This document shows positions 33,946-42,543 of a stretch of DNA of 64,000 nucleotides, one piece after another. Within the stretch, counting starts at the first letter, position 1; each line of letters opens with the position of its first letter. The notes under the pieces were generated by a model. The model did not search any database, was not told where the DNA came from, and was given only the letters and a program-made list of their open reading frames with translations. The stretch spans positions 1,426,001 to 1,490,000 of the forward strand of contig NZ_CP030064.1 of the NCBI RefSeq assembly GCF_003990725.2, given 5' to 3'. This DNA comes from Halorubrum sp. PV6 (GTDB lineage: Archaea; Halobacteriota; Halobacteria; Halobacteriales; Haloferacaceae). A program made the position numbers and the translations under genes.

Positions 33946-34686
33946 ATGGCGAGTATCTCAGTGCTTGAAGACGGGGTGTCGCTGGACGCGCCGACGCTGG
34001 TCGAAGGGTTCCCCGGCATCGGGTTGGTCGGGAAGATCGCCACGGACAACCTGATCGAAGCCCACGACATGGTCCACTACGCCAACGTTCACTGCAGCGC
34101 GCTTCCGCGGGTGGCCGTCTACCACGAGGCGGACCCGTCGCTGACGACGCCGGTCCGGCTGTACGCCGACGCCGACCGCGATCTCGTCGCGCTCCGCAGC
34201 GACGTGCCGGTGAATCCAGACGCCGCGACCCAGGTCGCCGGCTGCCTCGACACGTGGTTCGCGGAACACGACGTGTTGCCCGTGTTCCTCTCCGGGCTCG
34301 GCCGCGAGAAGGGCGAGGAACCACCCGCCCTCTACGGCATCGCGACGGGAGACGGCGGTGAGGCCCTCGCTCGCGCCGACATCGACCGACCGACCGAGCC
34401 GGGGCTCGTCTCCGGGCCGACGGGTGCGATGCTCGCGGAGTCGTTAGAGCGTGGCCGCGACGCGGTCGGGCTCGTCGTCGAGTCGGACCCGAGGTTCCCG
34501 GACCCGGAGGCGGCGCGGACGCTCCTCGTCCAGGGGATCGACCCGATAGCGGGGATAGAGACGCCGACCGACGAACTCGTCACCAAGGCGACCGAAATCC
34601 GGAACGCAAAGCAGGCGTTCGCAAAGCAGATGCAGGAGGCGACACAGGAGAGCTCGCAGGCGGAACCGCTGAAGATGTTCCAGTAG
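33946..34686 (+). CDS. PAC2-family proteasome assembly chaperone homologue
   Basis: 246 residues. The PAC2 domain shows TLVEGFPGIGLVGKIATDNLI near residue 17 and LVVESDPRFPDPEAA later, ending in a coiled-coil (VTKATEIRNAKQAFAKQMQE). The last three residues, MFQ, resemble the HbYX motif (hydrophobic-tyrosine-any) that docks proteasome activators and the archaeal chaperone PbaB onto the 20S core, with Phe for Tyr. A TATA-like CTTTAG is about 26 nt upstream. Function as chaperone or activator-like factor is inferred. Confidence 0.85.
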   Translation: MASISVLEDGVSLDAPTLVEGFPGIGLVGKIATDNLIEAHDMVHYANVHCSALPRVAVYHEADPSLTTPVRLYADADRDLVALRSDVPVNPDAATQVAGCLDTWFAEHDVLPVFLSGLGREKGEEPPALYGIATGDGGEALARADIDRPTEPGLVSGPTGAMLAESLERGRDAVGLVVESDPRFPDPEAARTLLVQGIDPIAGIETPTDELVTKATEIRNAKQAFAKQMQEATQESSQAEPLKMFQ

Positions 34687-34706
34687 TCGCACCCGCCGGC
34701 GACCGC

Positions 34707-36044
34707 TCAGTTCGTTTCTTCCAGTTCGTCGAGGATCGGGCGGTACTTGAGCTGCACCTCGTCCCACTCGCGGTCGGGCTCGGAGTCGGCGACGAGGCCG
34801 ACGCCGGCGAAGAGCGTCGCGCGGCGCGAGGTCGCCACCGCGGACCGGATCGCGACCGCGAACGCCCCGTTGCCGGCGGCGTCGATCCAGCCGACCGGGG
34901 CCGCGTACCAGCCGCGGTCGAACGGCTCCGTGTCGTGGATCGTTTCGAGCGCGCGGTCCGGCGGGAGCCCGCCGACCGCGGGGGTCGGGTGGAGCGCCTC
35001 GACGAGGTCGAGGACGTGACGGTCCGCGTTGAGTTCGGCGGTGATCGGCGTGTGAAGGTGTTGTACCGTGGCGAGCCGGCGGACCCGGCGCTCGCCGGCG
35101 GCGATCGAGGCCGCAAACGGCTCGAGCTGTTCGCGAACCGTGTCGGCGACGAGCTCGTGTTCGTGGACGTTCTTCGGGTCGGCGAGCAGTTCCTCTGCGA
35201 GCCACTCGTCTTCGGTCGGCGTCTCGCCTCGGCCGGTCGTCCCCGCGAGCGCGTCGGTCTCGACGGTCCGCCCGCGGAGCGCGACCAGTCGCTCCGGCGT
35301 CGCGCCGAAGAAGGCGCTCCCGCCGGCGTCGGGCTCGAAGTAGTATCGGTGACAGTCCGGGTACTTCACCGCGAGTCGGTCGAGCGTCGCCGCCCGCGGG
35401 AACGGCGCGTCGAGGTCCACTTCGAGCGCCTGCGCGAGGACGACTTTCCGAAGGTCGCCGCCACGGATGCGGTCGACCGCGGCCTCGACGCTCTCGCGCC
35501 ACGCCTCGCGGCTCGTCGTCCGGCGAGTGGCGCCGATTCCCGGCCGCGGAGGGCGGTCGCCCGTCGCCGCAAGTCCCGAGATCCGGTCGCGCTCGGCGGC
35601 GAGTCGCTCCTCAACCGCGTCCGGGTCGGCGTCGTCGCCGACCGCGTTCACCGTGAGCCAGGTGCCGTTGTCTGCAAAAGTGACTTGCACGCGCGGGAGG
35701 ACGAACCGCGCTTCCGGGAACGGTCCCCACGGATCGCCGTCGCACCCGCCCTCGTGGAAGGCGAAACCGCCGAACAGGCGCGGGCGGGCGGCCTCGGTCC
35801 CGGCGTGGACGTCGCCGGAGTGGAACAAGTCGTCCACGCCGGATCTGACCGCCGCGAACCGGTCCGGACCGCTGGCGGTGACGGTCGCGGCCGCGCCGCT
35901 GCCGAGGACGAGCGCGTCGTCGGGGGCGTTCCACGTCGTTCGCGGGGCGGCGAGCGCGTCGAACGCGGCCGCGAAGCCGGGCGCGTCGATCTGGGCCGTG
36001 CGGCTGACGAGGGTCGACGCCGGGGACGAACGCGCCCGTTCCAT
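34707..36044 (-). CDS. menF: Isochorismate synthase MenF
   Basis: 445 residues of the chorismate-binding family. The C-terminal core shows IRGGDLRKVVLAQALEV, GATPERLVALRGRTVETDALAGT, HEHELVADTVREQL and VGWIDAAGNGAFAVAIRSA. It converts chorismate to isochorismate, the first step to menaquinone. Salicylate synthase or anthranilate synthase are alternatives, but the menE gene 7 kb away favours menaquinone. ATG 36044 with a TATA-like element near 36072-36079 on the minus strand. The rest of the men set (B, C, D) is not in the window. Confidence 0.85.
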   Translation of the reverse strand: MERARSSPASTLVSRTAQIDAPGFAAAFDALAAPRTTWNAPDDALVLGSGAAATVTASGPDRFAAVRSGVDDLFHSGDVHAGTEAARPRLFGGFAFHEGGCDGDPWGPFPEARFVLPRVQVTFADNGTWLTVNAVGDDADPDAVEERLAAERDRISGLAATGDRPPRPGIGATRRTTSREAWRESVEAAVDRIRGGDLRKVVLAQALEVDLDAPFPRAATLDRLAVKYPDCHRYYFEPDAGGSAFFGATPERLVALRGRTVETDALAGTTGRGETPTEDEWLAEELLADPKNVHEHELVADTVREQLEPFAASIAAGERRVRRLATVQHLHTPITAELNADRHVLDLVEALHPTPAVGGLPPDRALETIHDTEPFDRGWYAAPVGWIDAAGNGAFAVAIRSAVATSRRATLFAGVGLVADSEPDREWDEVQLKYRPILDELEETN

Positions 36045-36114
36045 TACAGATAGATCGGGTGCGAGGAACCTTTATCTTGACTATCCCGCGTATCGGCGGC
36101 GCTCGTCGCCGAGC

Positions 36115-36747
36115 CTAACTGTACCGCTCCTCGTTCCACGGGTTCGCGGTGTCGCTGTAGCCGCGCTGCTCCCAGTAGCCCAACTCCTTTTCGGTGAGAA
36201 ACTCGACGCCGGACACCCACTTTGCGCCTTTATAAGCGTACTTGTGCGGCGTGACGACGCGGATCGGACCGCCGTGGTCTGCGGGGAGGTCCCCGTCGTC
36301 GAAGCCGTACGCGAAGAGGACGCCCTCGCGGGTGCACTCCGAGAGCGAGAGGTTCGTCGTGTAGCCGTCGAGCGCGTGAAACATGACGTGATCGGCCTCG
36401 TCTCGCACGCCCGCGCGCTCGACGAGTTCGCCGAACTCGACGCCGGTGAACGTGCAGTCGAACTTGCTCCATCCGGTGACGCAGTGAAAGTCCTGCCGCT
36501 GCGTGACGGACGGAAGCTCTCGGAACTCGGCAAGCGAATAGTCGAGCGCGTTTTCGACCGCACCCCACACCTCGAACGCGAACGTCTCCGGGTCCCACGA
36601 CGGCGTCCCGCTCTTCGAGAGGACGGGGAAGCGGTCCGTCTCGCGCTGTCCCGGCGGGAGCCGGTCGGTGCCGTACTCTCGGTAGAGCCCCGTGAGGTCC
36701 TCGACGGTGTCCGTGCCAGCGGCGGTGTCGGCGCCGGAATCGGTCAT
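36115..36747 (-). CDS. Small molybdopterin oxidoreductase (sulfite oxidase/MsrP fold)
   Basis: 210 residues. The SUOX-fold molybdopterin domain is nearly the whole protein. The molybdenum-ligand cysteine is C89 in FHCVTGWSKFDC; GGPIRVVTPHKYAYKGAKWV near the end binds the cofactor and substrate channel. Unlike MsrP/YedY it has no Tat signal, so it should stay in the cytosol. Substrate unknown: sulfite or a sulfoxide are possibilities. ATG 36747 (MTDSGADTAAG) is preferred to the ATG eight codons upstream because the N-terminus is otherwise unconserved and low-complexity. Stop is TAG. Confidence 0.85.
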   Translation of the reverse strand: MTDSGADTAAGTDTVEDLTGLYREYGTDRLPPGQRETDRFPVLSKSGTPSWDPETFAFEVWGAVENALDYSLAEFRELPSVTQRQDFHCVTGWSKFDCTFTGVEFGELVERAGVRDEADHVMFHALDGYTTNLSLSECTREGVLFAYGFDDGDLPADHGGPIRVVTPHKYAYKGAKWVSGVEFLTEKELGYWEQRGYSDTANPWNEERYS

Positions 36748-36940
36748 GCCACCGCTTCGGGCCGGCGTCACGTATCAATGTCGCTCTCGCAGGCGTCTAA
36801 CGGGCGCGGTCGATGCTCGGGAGAGAAGTATACGCAAACTGGCGTGTGTTTTGATTGTCAAAAGAGGTATTTGTAGAATAGAAACGATCATTATTTGATT
36901 ACCCGAATTTGGTTTCAATTCAGCGTAGCACCGACGCCAC

Positions 36941-36948
36941 ATTTATAT
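36941..36948 (+). promoter_or_regulatory. TATA box of the small RHH-like gene
   Basis: ATTTATAT, about 29-36 nt upstream of the ATG at 36977, supporting a leaderless or near-leaderless transcript. Confidence 0.6.
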
Positions 36949-36976
36949 CCCCATTCCCATTACTCCCGTGCAGGAA

Positions 36977-37192
36977 ATGCCACAAGTAGAGATCACCGTG
37001 CCGGAGCATCTGGAGATGCAGATCGCGCAGATGGTCGAGCAGGGAGAGTTCCTCAACCGCGAAGAAGCGGTCGAAGAGCTCCTGTCGACGGGCATAAAGG
37101 CGTTTAAGACGAGCGGGCCGCGAGACGACGAGGACTCCAGCGGGTTCGAAGACGAGGGAATGATGGGCCACGAAGACGAGTACGTCTTCTAA
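36977..37192 (+). CDS. Small ribbon-helix-helix-like protein (DUF7120-type)
   Basis: 71 residues. MPQVEITVPEHLEMQIAQMV followed by GEFLNREEAVEELLSTGIKAF has the strand-helix-helix profile of CopG/Arc-type DNA-binding proteins. The C-terminal half is acidic and ends GHEDEYVF. I believe related haloarchaeal proteins are labelled DUF7120. The GTG at 36968 is an alternative start, but homologues begin MPxVEI. It could be a small regulator; targets unknown. It is monocistronic and well separated on both sides. Confidence 0.75.
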   Translation: MPQVEITVPEHLEMQIAQMVEQGEFLNREEAVEELLSTGIKAFKTSGPRDDEDSSGFEDEGMMGHEDEYVF

Positions 37193-37360
37193 TCCGGGTC
37201 GTTGCACGCTCCGGGAACGGCCCCGGCGGTTCACGGTGTGGTTTCGACGACGCTCGTCGGTCGTGTCCTCCGACGATCCGACGCACGTAGTCACACTACC
37301 GCAGAGCCGTGCGTATACCCCTCAACAACGTTTAAAGGGTGTACGCCCCGTATCAGTGGT

Positions 37361-37639
37361 ATGCACAAAGACGAGCTGCTCGAACTCCACGAACAGATGG
37401 TGACGATCATGGAGCATTTCCGCGACCACGAAACCGTGGACAGCTCGCTTTTCGACCCGTACGACGAACTCGACGTCGACCCGTCTCACGTCCACAAATC
37501 GAAGAGCGAACACAAACACGCCGTATTCGTCCTCGGCAACGCCCTCGCGAGCGCGATGAGCGAAGACGAGTTCTCTCCCGCCGGCCGGGTCGGGAAGCGG
37601 ATGGAAGAGCTGGCCGACGACGCCGAAAACAAGATCTGA
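37361..37639 (+). CDS. UPF0058 family protein
   Basis: 92 residues, beginning MHKDELLELHEQMVTIMEHF, the hallmark of the archaeal UPF0058 family. It is mostly helical and carries VHKSKSEHKHAVFVLGNALASAM in the centre. Function unknown. TATA-like TTTAAAGG at 37331-37338 gives a leaderless start at 37361. A second UPF0058 member starts at the right end of the window (63908), so the genome has at least two. Confidence 0.88.
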   Translation: MHKDELLELHEQMVTIMEHFRDHETVDSSLFDPYDELDVDPSHVHKSKSEHKHAVFVLGNALASAMSEDEFSPAGRVGKRMEELADDAENKI

Positions 37640-37686
37640 GTCGGCGCCCCGCGAACGCTTAAGCGCACGGCCGCCCGCTGGCCTGT

Positions 37687-39513
37687 ATGGTCGCGGAGGC
37701 GCTCTCGTCAGGAGTCGCGCACCTCGTCGCCGGCGGCGCCCTCGTCGTCGCCGCCCTCGCTGTCGTCTATCGGACCGACCGCCCGAGCGGCGCGTGGACT
37801 CGCGCGCTTCGCTCGCGGCTCCTCCTCGGCGTCCCCTGGGGGACGCTCGTCACCGTCGCCGCGGTTATCGCCGTCTACCTGTTCGTTCAAAGCGGGCTGG
37901 AGAACCCGAATCGACCCGTCGTGATCCCGTTTCGGTCGTGGTCGTACCTCTACCCGGAAGGGATGTTCTGGGCCGGGCTCGCCCATTCGAGTCGTAGCCA
38001 CATCACCGGAAACCTCCTGTCGACGCTCGTCGCCGGCGGACTCGCCGAGTACGCCTTCGGGCACTTCCCCGACGGACGCGGCGTCGACGAGGCGAGCGAG
38101 ACGGAAGACGGCGCGACGCGGTCGGGACGCCTCACGCTCGCCGCCGCTCGCGAGTCGCTCCCCACGCTCGCGGCGATCCGTGACGGTCTCGCCGCCGGCG
38201 ACCGCCCGCTCGCCGCCAACCCCTACGTTCGAGCGTTCGTCGTCGTCCCCGGCTCGCTGCTGTCCTTTGCCGTCCTCTCGTCGCTGTTCGCGCTCGGCCC
38301 GGTGATCGGCTTCTCGGGGGTCGTGTTCGCGCTGTGGGGGTTCGCGCTCGTCTTCTACCCCCTCTCGACCGTCGCGGCGCTCACCGGGGCGACGCTGGTG
38401 AACGTGACCTACGAGACGCTCCGAAACCCCGTCGTCGTCGCGGAGGCGAGCGGGTCGTACGGCGCGCCGAGCTGGGCGAACATCGCGGTACAGAGCCACG
38501 CCATCGGGCTGATCGCGGGGGTGCTCGCGGCCGGCTGGCTGATTCGGTACCGCCGCCGGCGCGGTGCAGGCGACCCGACCGGTCGACGGTCGCGAACCGC
38601 GGGGCTCGCCGTCTTCGGTGCGGTCCTCCTGTTCGGTGCGTCACGACGGCTCTGGGCGATATACTGGTACCTCGGGAACGAGCGGTACGAGCTGTATCGC
38701 GCCGTGGGCCTCGGGCTGCTCGCGGCGTTGGCGGCCATCGCGGCGCTCGCCGTCGCCGGGCGCGACGAGCCGATCCGGTCGGCGGTTGCGGTGCCGGAGC
38801 CGGACACGATTCGCGGGAGCGTCCGGTCCGTCACGCCGGGGGCCGTCGGGTTCCTCCTGCTCGTCTCGGCGCTGGCGGTCGTCGCCGGACCGGGAATCGG
38901 TCCGAACCTCGTCGCCGTCGACGACGACGAACTGCCGGGCGACCCGATCGAAATCGACGGGTATCAGGTGACCTACGCGGAGAACGTCGAGGACCGGCTG
39001 GTGAGCGTCGTCGATGTCGAGGCGTTCGGGCGGTCGACGAGCGTCAACACCTCGGGGGTGATCGTGGCCAACGCCGACCGGGAGATATGGACCACGGCGG
39101 TCTCGAAGGGGAACCTCGCGTTCTGGGGGTATCGTGCGGTCGATGTCGGCGGAACCGGCTGGCGTGAGACCGTCTGGGTGCAGCGCGTCGGCTGGGTCGC
39201 GACAAACGCCGGCCCGGCGTACCGCGTGGACGCGGTGCGCAACGACACGCGCGAGACCCTGTTCGTGAGCGACCCCGTTCAGGCCGGCCCCCGGATCGAC
39301 GGCCGGAACGTCACCGTCGCCCCCGTCGCAGGCGGGTTCGAACTGCGCGTCGACGCCGACGGCGACCGCGAAGTCGCCGCGCTCCCGGCGACCAACGAGT
39401 CGGTGACGCTCGAAGGGATCGAGTTCGTTCGCCAAAGCGACGCGGTGTTCGCCGAACGCGGGGAGACGCGCGTTCGGATCGCGACACGGGAACGCTACGA
39501 GGGGAGGCAGTAG
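37687..39513 (+). CDS. Rhomboid-family intramembrane serine protease with large C-terminal domain
   Basis: 608 residues. The N-terminal ~300 residues hold about six to seven helices with rhomboid catalytic features: H100, H105 and N109 in GLAHSSRSHITGNL, Ser210 in IGFSGVVFALWGF (GxSG) and His271 in QSHAIGLIAGVLAAG. Ser-His would be the dyad. More helices follow at about 310-400, then a ~200-residue beta-rich, likely extracytoplasmic domain (DGYQVTYAENVEDRL onward). A CTTAAG element near 37658-37663 fits ATG 37687. The C-terminal domain may bind substrates. Confidence 0.85.
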   Translation: MVAEALSSGVAHLVAGGALVVAALAVVYRTDRPSGAWTRALRSRLLLGVPWGTLVTVAAVIAVYLFVQSGLENPNRPVVIPFRSWSYLYPEGMFWAGLAHSSRSHITGNLLSTLVAGGLAEYAFGHFPDGRGVDEASETEDGATRSGRLTLAAARESLPTLAAIRDGLAAGDRPLAANPYVRAFVVVPGSLLSFAVLSSLFALGPVIGFSGVVFALWGFALVFYPLSTVAALTGATLVNVTYETLRNPVVVAEASGSYGAPSWANIAVQSHAIGLIAGVLAAGWLIRYRRRRGAGDPTGRRSRTAGLAVFGAVLLFGASRRLWAIYWYLGNERYELYRAVGLGLLAALAAIAALAVAGRDEPIRSAVAVPEPDTIRGSVRSVTPGAVGFLLLVSALAVVAGPGIGPNLVAVDDDELPGDPIEIDGYQVTYAENVEDRLVSVVDVEAFGRSTSVNTSGVIVANADREIWTTAVSKGNLAFWGYRAVDVGGTGWRETVWVQRVGWVATNAGPAYRVDAVRNDTRETLFVSDPVQAGPRIDGRNVTVAPVAGGFELRVDADGDREVAALPATNESVTLEGIEFVRQSDAVFAERGETRVRIATRERYEGRQ

Positions 39514-39620
39514 CGGGTGAAGAACGGCGGTGAGAGAGGCGGTAGGAGCAACGGGCGACGGTGAGAGGGACGGTACCGAGCAACGGGCGATAACGAGGGT
39601 GAGTCGTCGTGGTCGCCGAC

Positions 39621-40244
39621 TTACCGCCACTCGATCCGGTACACCTCCGCGTCGATGTCGCGGGAGTCGTCGGTGTGGTGATCGAACTGCGACTCGATGG
39701 CGAAGTCGGCGGCGAACGCGTGGGTTACCTCGCCGCCGTTGTCGGCCGCGAACGCCTCCACGAACTCGCGGCTCCCGCCGTTGTGGACCGAGTAGGAGAC
39801 GGTCGCGACGCGGCTGGCCGTCGTGAGGAACTCCCTGTCGGCGTTCCGGTGTCCGTCCTGGGCCCCGAAGGGCGGGTTCATCAGGACCGTCACGGGGTCT
39901 GGCACGTCGAGGGGAAGGCGGGTCGCGTCGCCTTGCAGCCAGTGGACTGGCGCGCTCGCCGCGACGCGTCGCTGGTTTTCGGTCGCGGTCACGAGCGCGT
40001 CTCCGTCCAGTTCGATACCGATCACGCGCGCGGGGCCGCGGAGGGCGGCCGCCAGCGCGAGCATCCCCGTTCCGGTGCCCAGATCGAGGACGGTGCGGGC
40101 GTCGACGTCGCCGTGTAAGTCCGCGAGGTGGACGACGTGCGCCGCCAGGTCGGGCGGCGTCGGGTACTGTTCGAGGGCCGCGCTCGGCGCCTCGAAGCCG
40201 GCGACGACGCCGAGTTTGGTTGCGAGCGAGCGCTTCGACGCCAT
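39621..40244 (-). CDS. METTL5-like N6-adenine RNA methyltransferase
   Basis: 207 residues. A Rossmann SAM fold with VLDLGTGTGMLALAAAL and the N6-adenine methyltransferase motif NPPFG in VTVLMNPPFGAQDGHRNADR. QYPTPPDLAAHVV near residue 27 and YSVHNGGSREFV near 150 match the METTL5 family, which methylates a single adenine in the small-subunit rRNA in eukaryotes. It lies four bases downstream of the gene at 40249-40638 on the same strand, so the two are probably one transcript. Confidence 0.9.
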   Translation of the reverse strand: MASKRSLATKLGVVAGFEAPSAALEQYPTPPDLAAHVVHLADLHGDVDARTVLDLGTGTGMLALAAALRGPARVIGIELDGDALVTATENQRRVAASAPVHWLQGDATRLPLDVPDPVTVLMNPPFGAQDGHRNADREFLTTASRVATVSYSVHNGGSREFVEAFAADNGGEVTHAFAADFAIESQFDHHTDDSRDIDAEVYRIEWR

Positions 40245-40248
40245 CGGA

Positions 40249-40638
40249 TCAGTCGGACTCGATGCGGGCGAGGTCGACGCCCTCGCGGCGCGCGCGCTCG
40301 GCGAGCGCCGACAGCGCGGAGTCGACGGCGTCCGGTTCGGCGCCGTCGTCGAGGCGAACTTCGAGGCGCCCGGCGCCGAGGAACGACGCGGCGCGGACGA
40401 ACTCCCGGAGGCGGTCGGCCTCGCGCTGGGTCGCGAGGGTGTCGCCGGCCTCGAATCGCGCGACGACGGAGAGGGTGGCGGGCTGGTAGCCGCGAGCGGA
40501 CAGCGCGGCCTTGACGTCGCGGAGGTGGTCGGGTGCGGTGCTTTCGAGGTCGGCGGCTTCGATGACGATGGGGTCGACTTCGGCCGGGCGACAGCCCCGA
40601 AGCGCCGCGTCGATCCCGCCGGACTGTGTCGTGCTCAT
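40249..40638 (-). CDS. Conserved haloarchaeal protein upstream of the METTL5-like gene
   Basis: 129 residues. A small alpha/beta protein: VDPIVIEAADLESTAPDHL, then LRDVKAALSARGYQPATL and DRLREFVRAASFLGAGRLEV. No metal or catalytic motif is clear. The leaderless TATA at 40659-40671 fits ATG 40638. The METTL5-like gene follows four bases after its stop, so function in RNA modification or translation is possible. I do not recognise the family with confidence. Confidence 0.75.
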   Translation of the reverse strand: MSTTQSGGIDAALRGCRPAEVDPIVIEAADLESTAPDHLRDVKAALSARGYQPATLSVVARFEAGDTLATQREADRLREFVRAASFLGAGRLEVRLDDGAEPDAVDSALSALAERARREGVDLARIESD

Positions 40639-40658
40639 ACCACAGGATATACCGCGGT

Positions 40659-40671
40659 AATATATAAGTTT
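40659..40671 (-). promoter_or_regulatory. TATA box of the 40249-40638 gene
   Basis: AACTTATATATTA read on the minus strand, about 27 nt before the ATG at 40638. Among the clearest TATA boxes in the window. Confidence 0.65.
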
Positions 40672-40920
40672 TAGTGTATGTTCAGTAGTTATTCCTGCGA
40701 GCCGAAAAGCGACGAGTCGACACCGCGGCTCAGTCGCGCGTGCGAGGCCGACCGCCGCCACCGGTCACGTTTCGTGTTCAGGTCGGTGGTCCGACAGGGA
40801 AATGCGACGCGACGCGAACTCGTGAAAGGCGGCCGAGAGCGCCCGATAAGTCGTATCGGCGTCTCTGTCGCCACCGCTCGGTGTCAGTCGACGTGAGCGG
40901 CGTTACAGATCGGGACAAAG

Positions 40921-40928
40921 GTTTAAAT
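40921..40928 (+). promoter_or_regulatory. TATA box of the first tfb gene
   Basis: GTTTAAAT, about 28 nt upstream of the ATG at 40953, consistent with a leaderless tfb mRNA. Confidence 0.6.
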
Positions 40929-40952
40929 GCGGCAATAACCAGAAACCTTATA

Positions 40953-41906
40953 ATGGAACGTCCGAGCCGCCAGCGCCAACAGGAGCGGGAGACAGAGCGA
41001 GAATCGGACGAAGAAACGCTCTCCTGCCCGGAGTGCGACTCGACCGAGATCGTCACTGACGCTGACCAAGAACTGGTGTGTGAAGACTGCGGCTTGGTGT
41101 TAGACGAGCGGAACATCGATCGCGGCCCGGAGTGGCGGGCGTTCAACCACTCGGAGCGCCAGTCGAAGTCCCGCGTCGGCGCGCCCATCACGGAGACGAT
41201 GCACGACAAGGGGCTGACGACGACCATCGACTGGAAGGACAAGGACGCCTACGGTCGGTCGCTCTCCTCGGAGAAGCGGTCGCAGATGCACCGGCTACGG
41301 AAGTGGCAAGAGCGGATTCGGACGAAAGACGCCGGCGAGCGCAACCTCCAGTTCGCGCTCTCTGAGATCGACCGGATGGCCAGCGCGCTCGGCGTGCCGC
41401 GCTCGGTCCGAGAAGTCGCCTCGGTCATCTATCGACGCGCGTTGAACGAGGACCTGATCCGCGGGCGATCGATCGAGGGCGTCTCGACCGCCGCCCTCTA
41501 CGCCGCCTGTCGCCAGGAGGGGATCCCCCGATCGCTCGACGAGGTCGCCGACGTGTCGCGCGTACCGCAAAAGGAGATCGGCCGGACGTATCGGTACATC
41601 TCACAGGAGCTCGGCTTGGAACTGAAGCCGGTCGACCCGAAGCAGTTCGTCCCCCGGTTCGCGTCGGCGCTCCAACTCAGCGAGGAGGTCCAGTCGAAGG
41701 CGACGGAGATCATCGACGTCTCCGCCGAACAGGGGCTGCTCTCCGGGAAGTCCCCGACCGGGTTCGCGGCGGCGGCGATCTACGCCGCCTCGCTGCTCTG
41801 TAACGAGAAGAAGACCCAACGAGAGGTCGCCGACGTGGCGCAGGTCACCGAGGTCACCATCCGCAACCGGTACCAAGAGCAGATCGAAGCGATGGGCTTC
41901 CGCTGA
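40953..41906 (+). CDS. tfb: Transcription initiation factor TFB (copy 1)
   Basis: 317 residues. A zinc ribbon (CPECDSTEI ... [10 protein letters not shown]) is followed by the B-finger/linker ([20 protein letters not shown]) and two cyclin-like repeats (residues ~120-215 and ~220-310). The HTH of the second repeat ([20 protein letters not shown]) reads the BRE. TFB recruits RNA polymerase to TBP-bound promoters. The 25-residue N-terminal extension is Gln/Arg/Glu-rich. Haloarchaea have several TFBs that act on different promoter sets; which genes this one serves is unknown. Confidence 0.95.
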   Translation: MERPSRQRQQERETERESDEETLSCPECDSTEIVTDADQELVCEDCGLVLDERNIDRGPEWRAFNHSERQSKSRVGAPITETMHDKGLTTTIDWKDKDAYGRSLSSEKRSQMHRLRKWQERIRTKDAGERNLQFALSEIDRMASALGVPRSVREVASVIYRRALNEDLIRGRSIEGVSTAALYAACRQEGIPRSLDEVADVSRVPQKEIGRTYRYISQELGLELKPVDPKQFVPRFASALQLSEEVQSKATEIIDVSAEQGLLSGKSPTGFAAAAIYAASLLCNEKKTQREVADVAQVTEVTIRNRYQEQIEAMGFR

Positions 41907-42081
41907 CCTCGGCGGCGATTCGAACGCAGACGCGGCGACTCGGACACGAACGCGGCGGGAACGACCGAGACGCACCGTGCGCTGTGAACCGACGTTCTAC
42001 GGGTGAGACCCCGACTCCGGGGGCGACGCCGAACCGCTGTGATCGGGTTTTTAATCGACACCAACCGTATCGAGTGAGTAG

Positions 42082-42516
42082 ATGTACTCTCAAATTCTCG
42101 TGCCGACCGACGGCAGTCCCGCATCAGACGCCGCCATCGAGCACGCGATCGACCTCGCGGAGCACTACGACGCGCGCGTTCACGCCCTCTACGTCGTCGA
42201 CGGGGCGGCGTACTCGACGCTCGAAGCCGGCTCCGACATCGTCGTCGAAGCGCTCGAAGCGGAGGGCGAAAACGCCACGCGTCGCGTCGCCGAGGCCGCC
42301 GCGAACGCCGGCGTGGACTGCGAGACGACCGTCGCGACGGGCACCGCGTATCAGTCGATCCGCGACCACGTCGCCGAGAACGACATCGACGTGGTCGTCA
42401 TGGGGACCCACGGGCGGAAGGGCCTCGACCGGTACCTCCTCGGGAGCGTGACAGAGCGGGTCGTTCGCACCTCCGACGTCCCCGTACTGACGGTTCGCCA
42501 TCCGGTCGATGAGTAG
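42082..42516 (+). CDS. Universal stress protein (UspA family)
   Basis: 144 residues, a single Usp domain of the ATP-binding type: ILVPTDGSPASDAAIEHAI at the start and GTHGRKGLDRYLLGSVTERV near 115-134. It lacks the repetitive tail of the other Usp gene in this window. A TTTTTAAT element at about 42048-42055 is correctly placed for a leaderless start at ATG 42082. It lies 27 bp upstream of menE and could be co-transcribed with it. Confidence 0.9.
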   Translation: MYSQILVPTDGSPASDAAIEHAIDLAEHYDARVHALYVVDGAAYSTLEAGSDIVVEALEAEGENATRRVAEAAANAGVDCETTVATGTAYQSIRDHVAENDIDVVVMGTHGRKGLDRYLLGSVTERVVRTSDVPVLTVRHPVDE

Positions 42517-42543
42517 TCGCCACTCGCGTCCGCGGTGACAGCC

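Larger units (their letters stand above)
40639..40952. other. Divergent intergenic region, 314 bp, with two TATA boxes
   Basis: No gene is supported here; a 72-codon frame at 40678-40896 lacks any family features and overlaps both promoters. A minus-strand TATA (AACTTATATATTA, 40659-40671) serves the gene at 40638. A plus-strand GTTTAAAT at 40921-40928 serves tfb at 40953. Between them the DNA is ordinary G+C-rich spacer with no obvious repeat or RNA fold. Confidence 0.6.

Noticed and set aside
40678-40896. 72-codon frame in the tfb upstream region
   Set aside because: No family features, composition unlike neighbours, and it overlaps both promoters.
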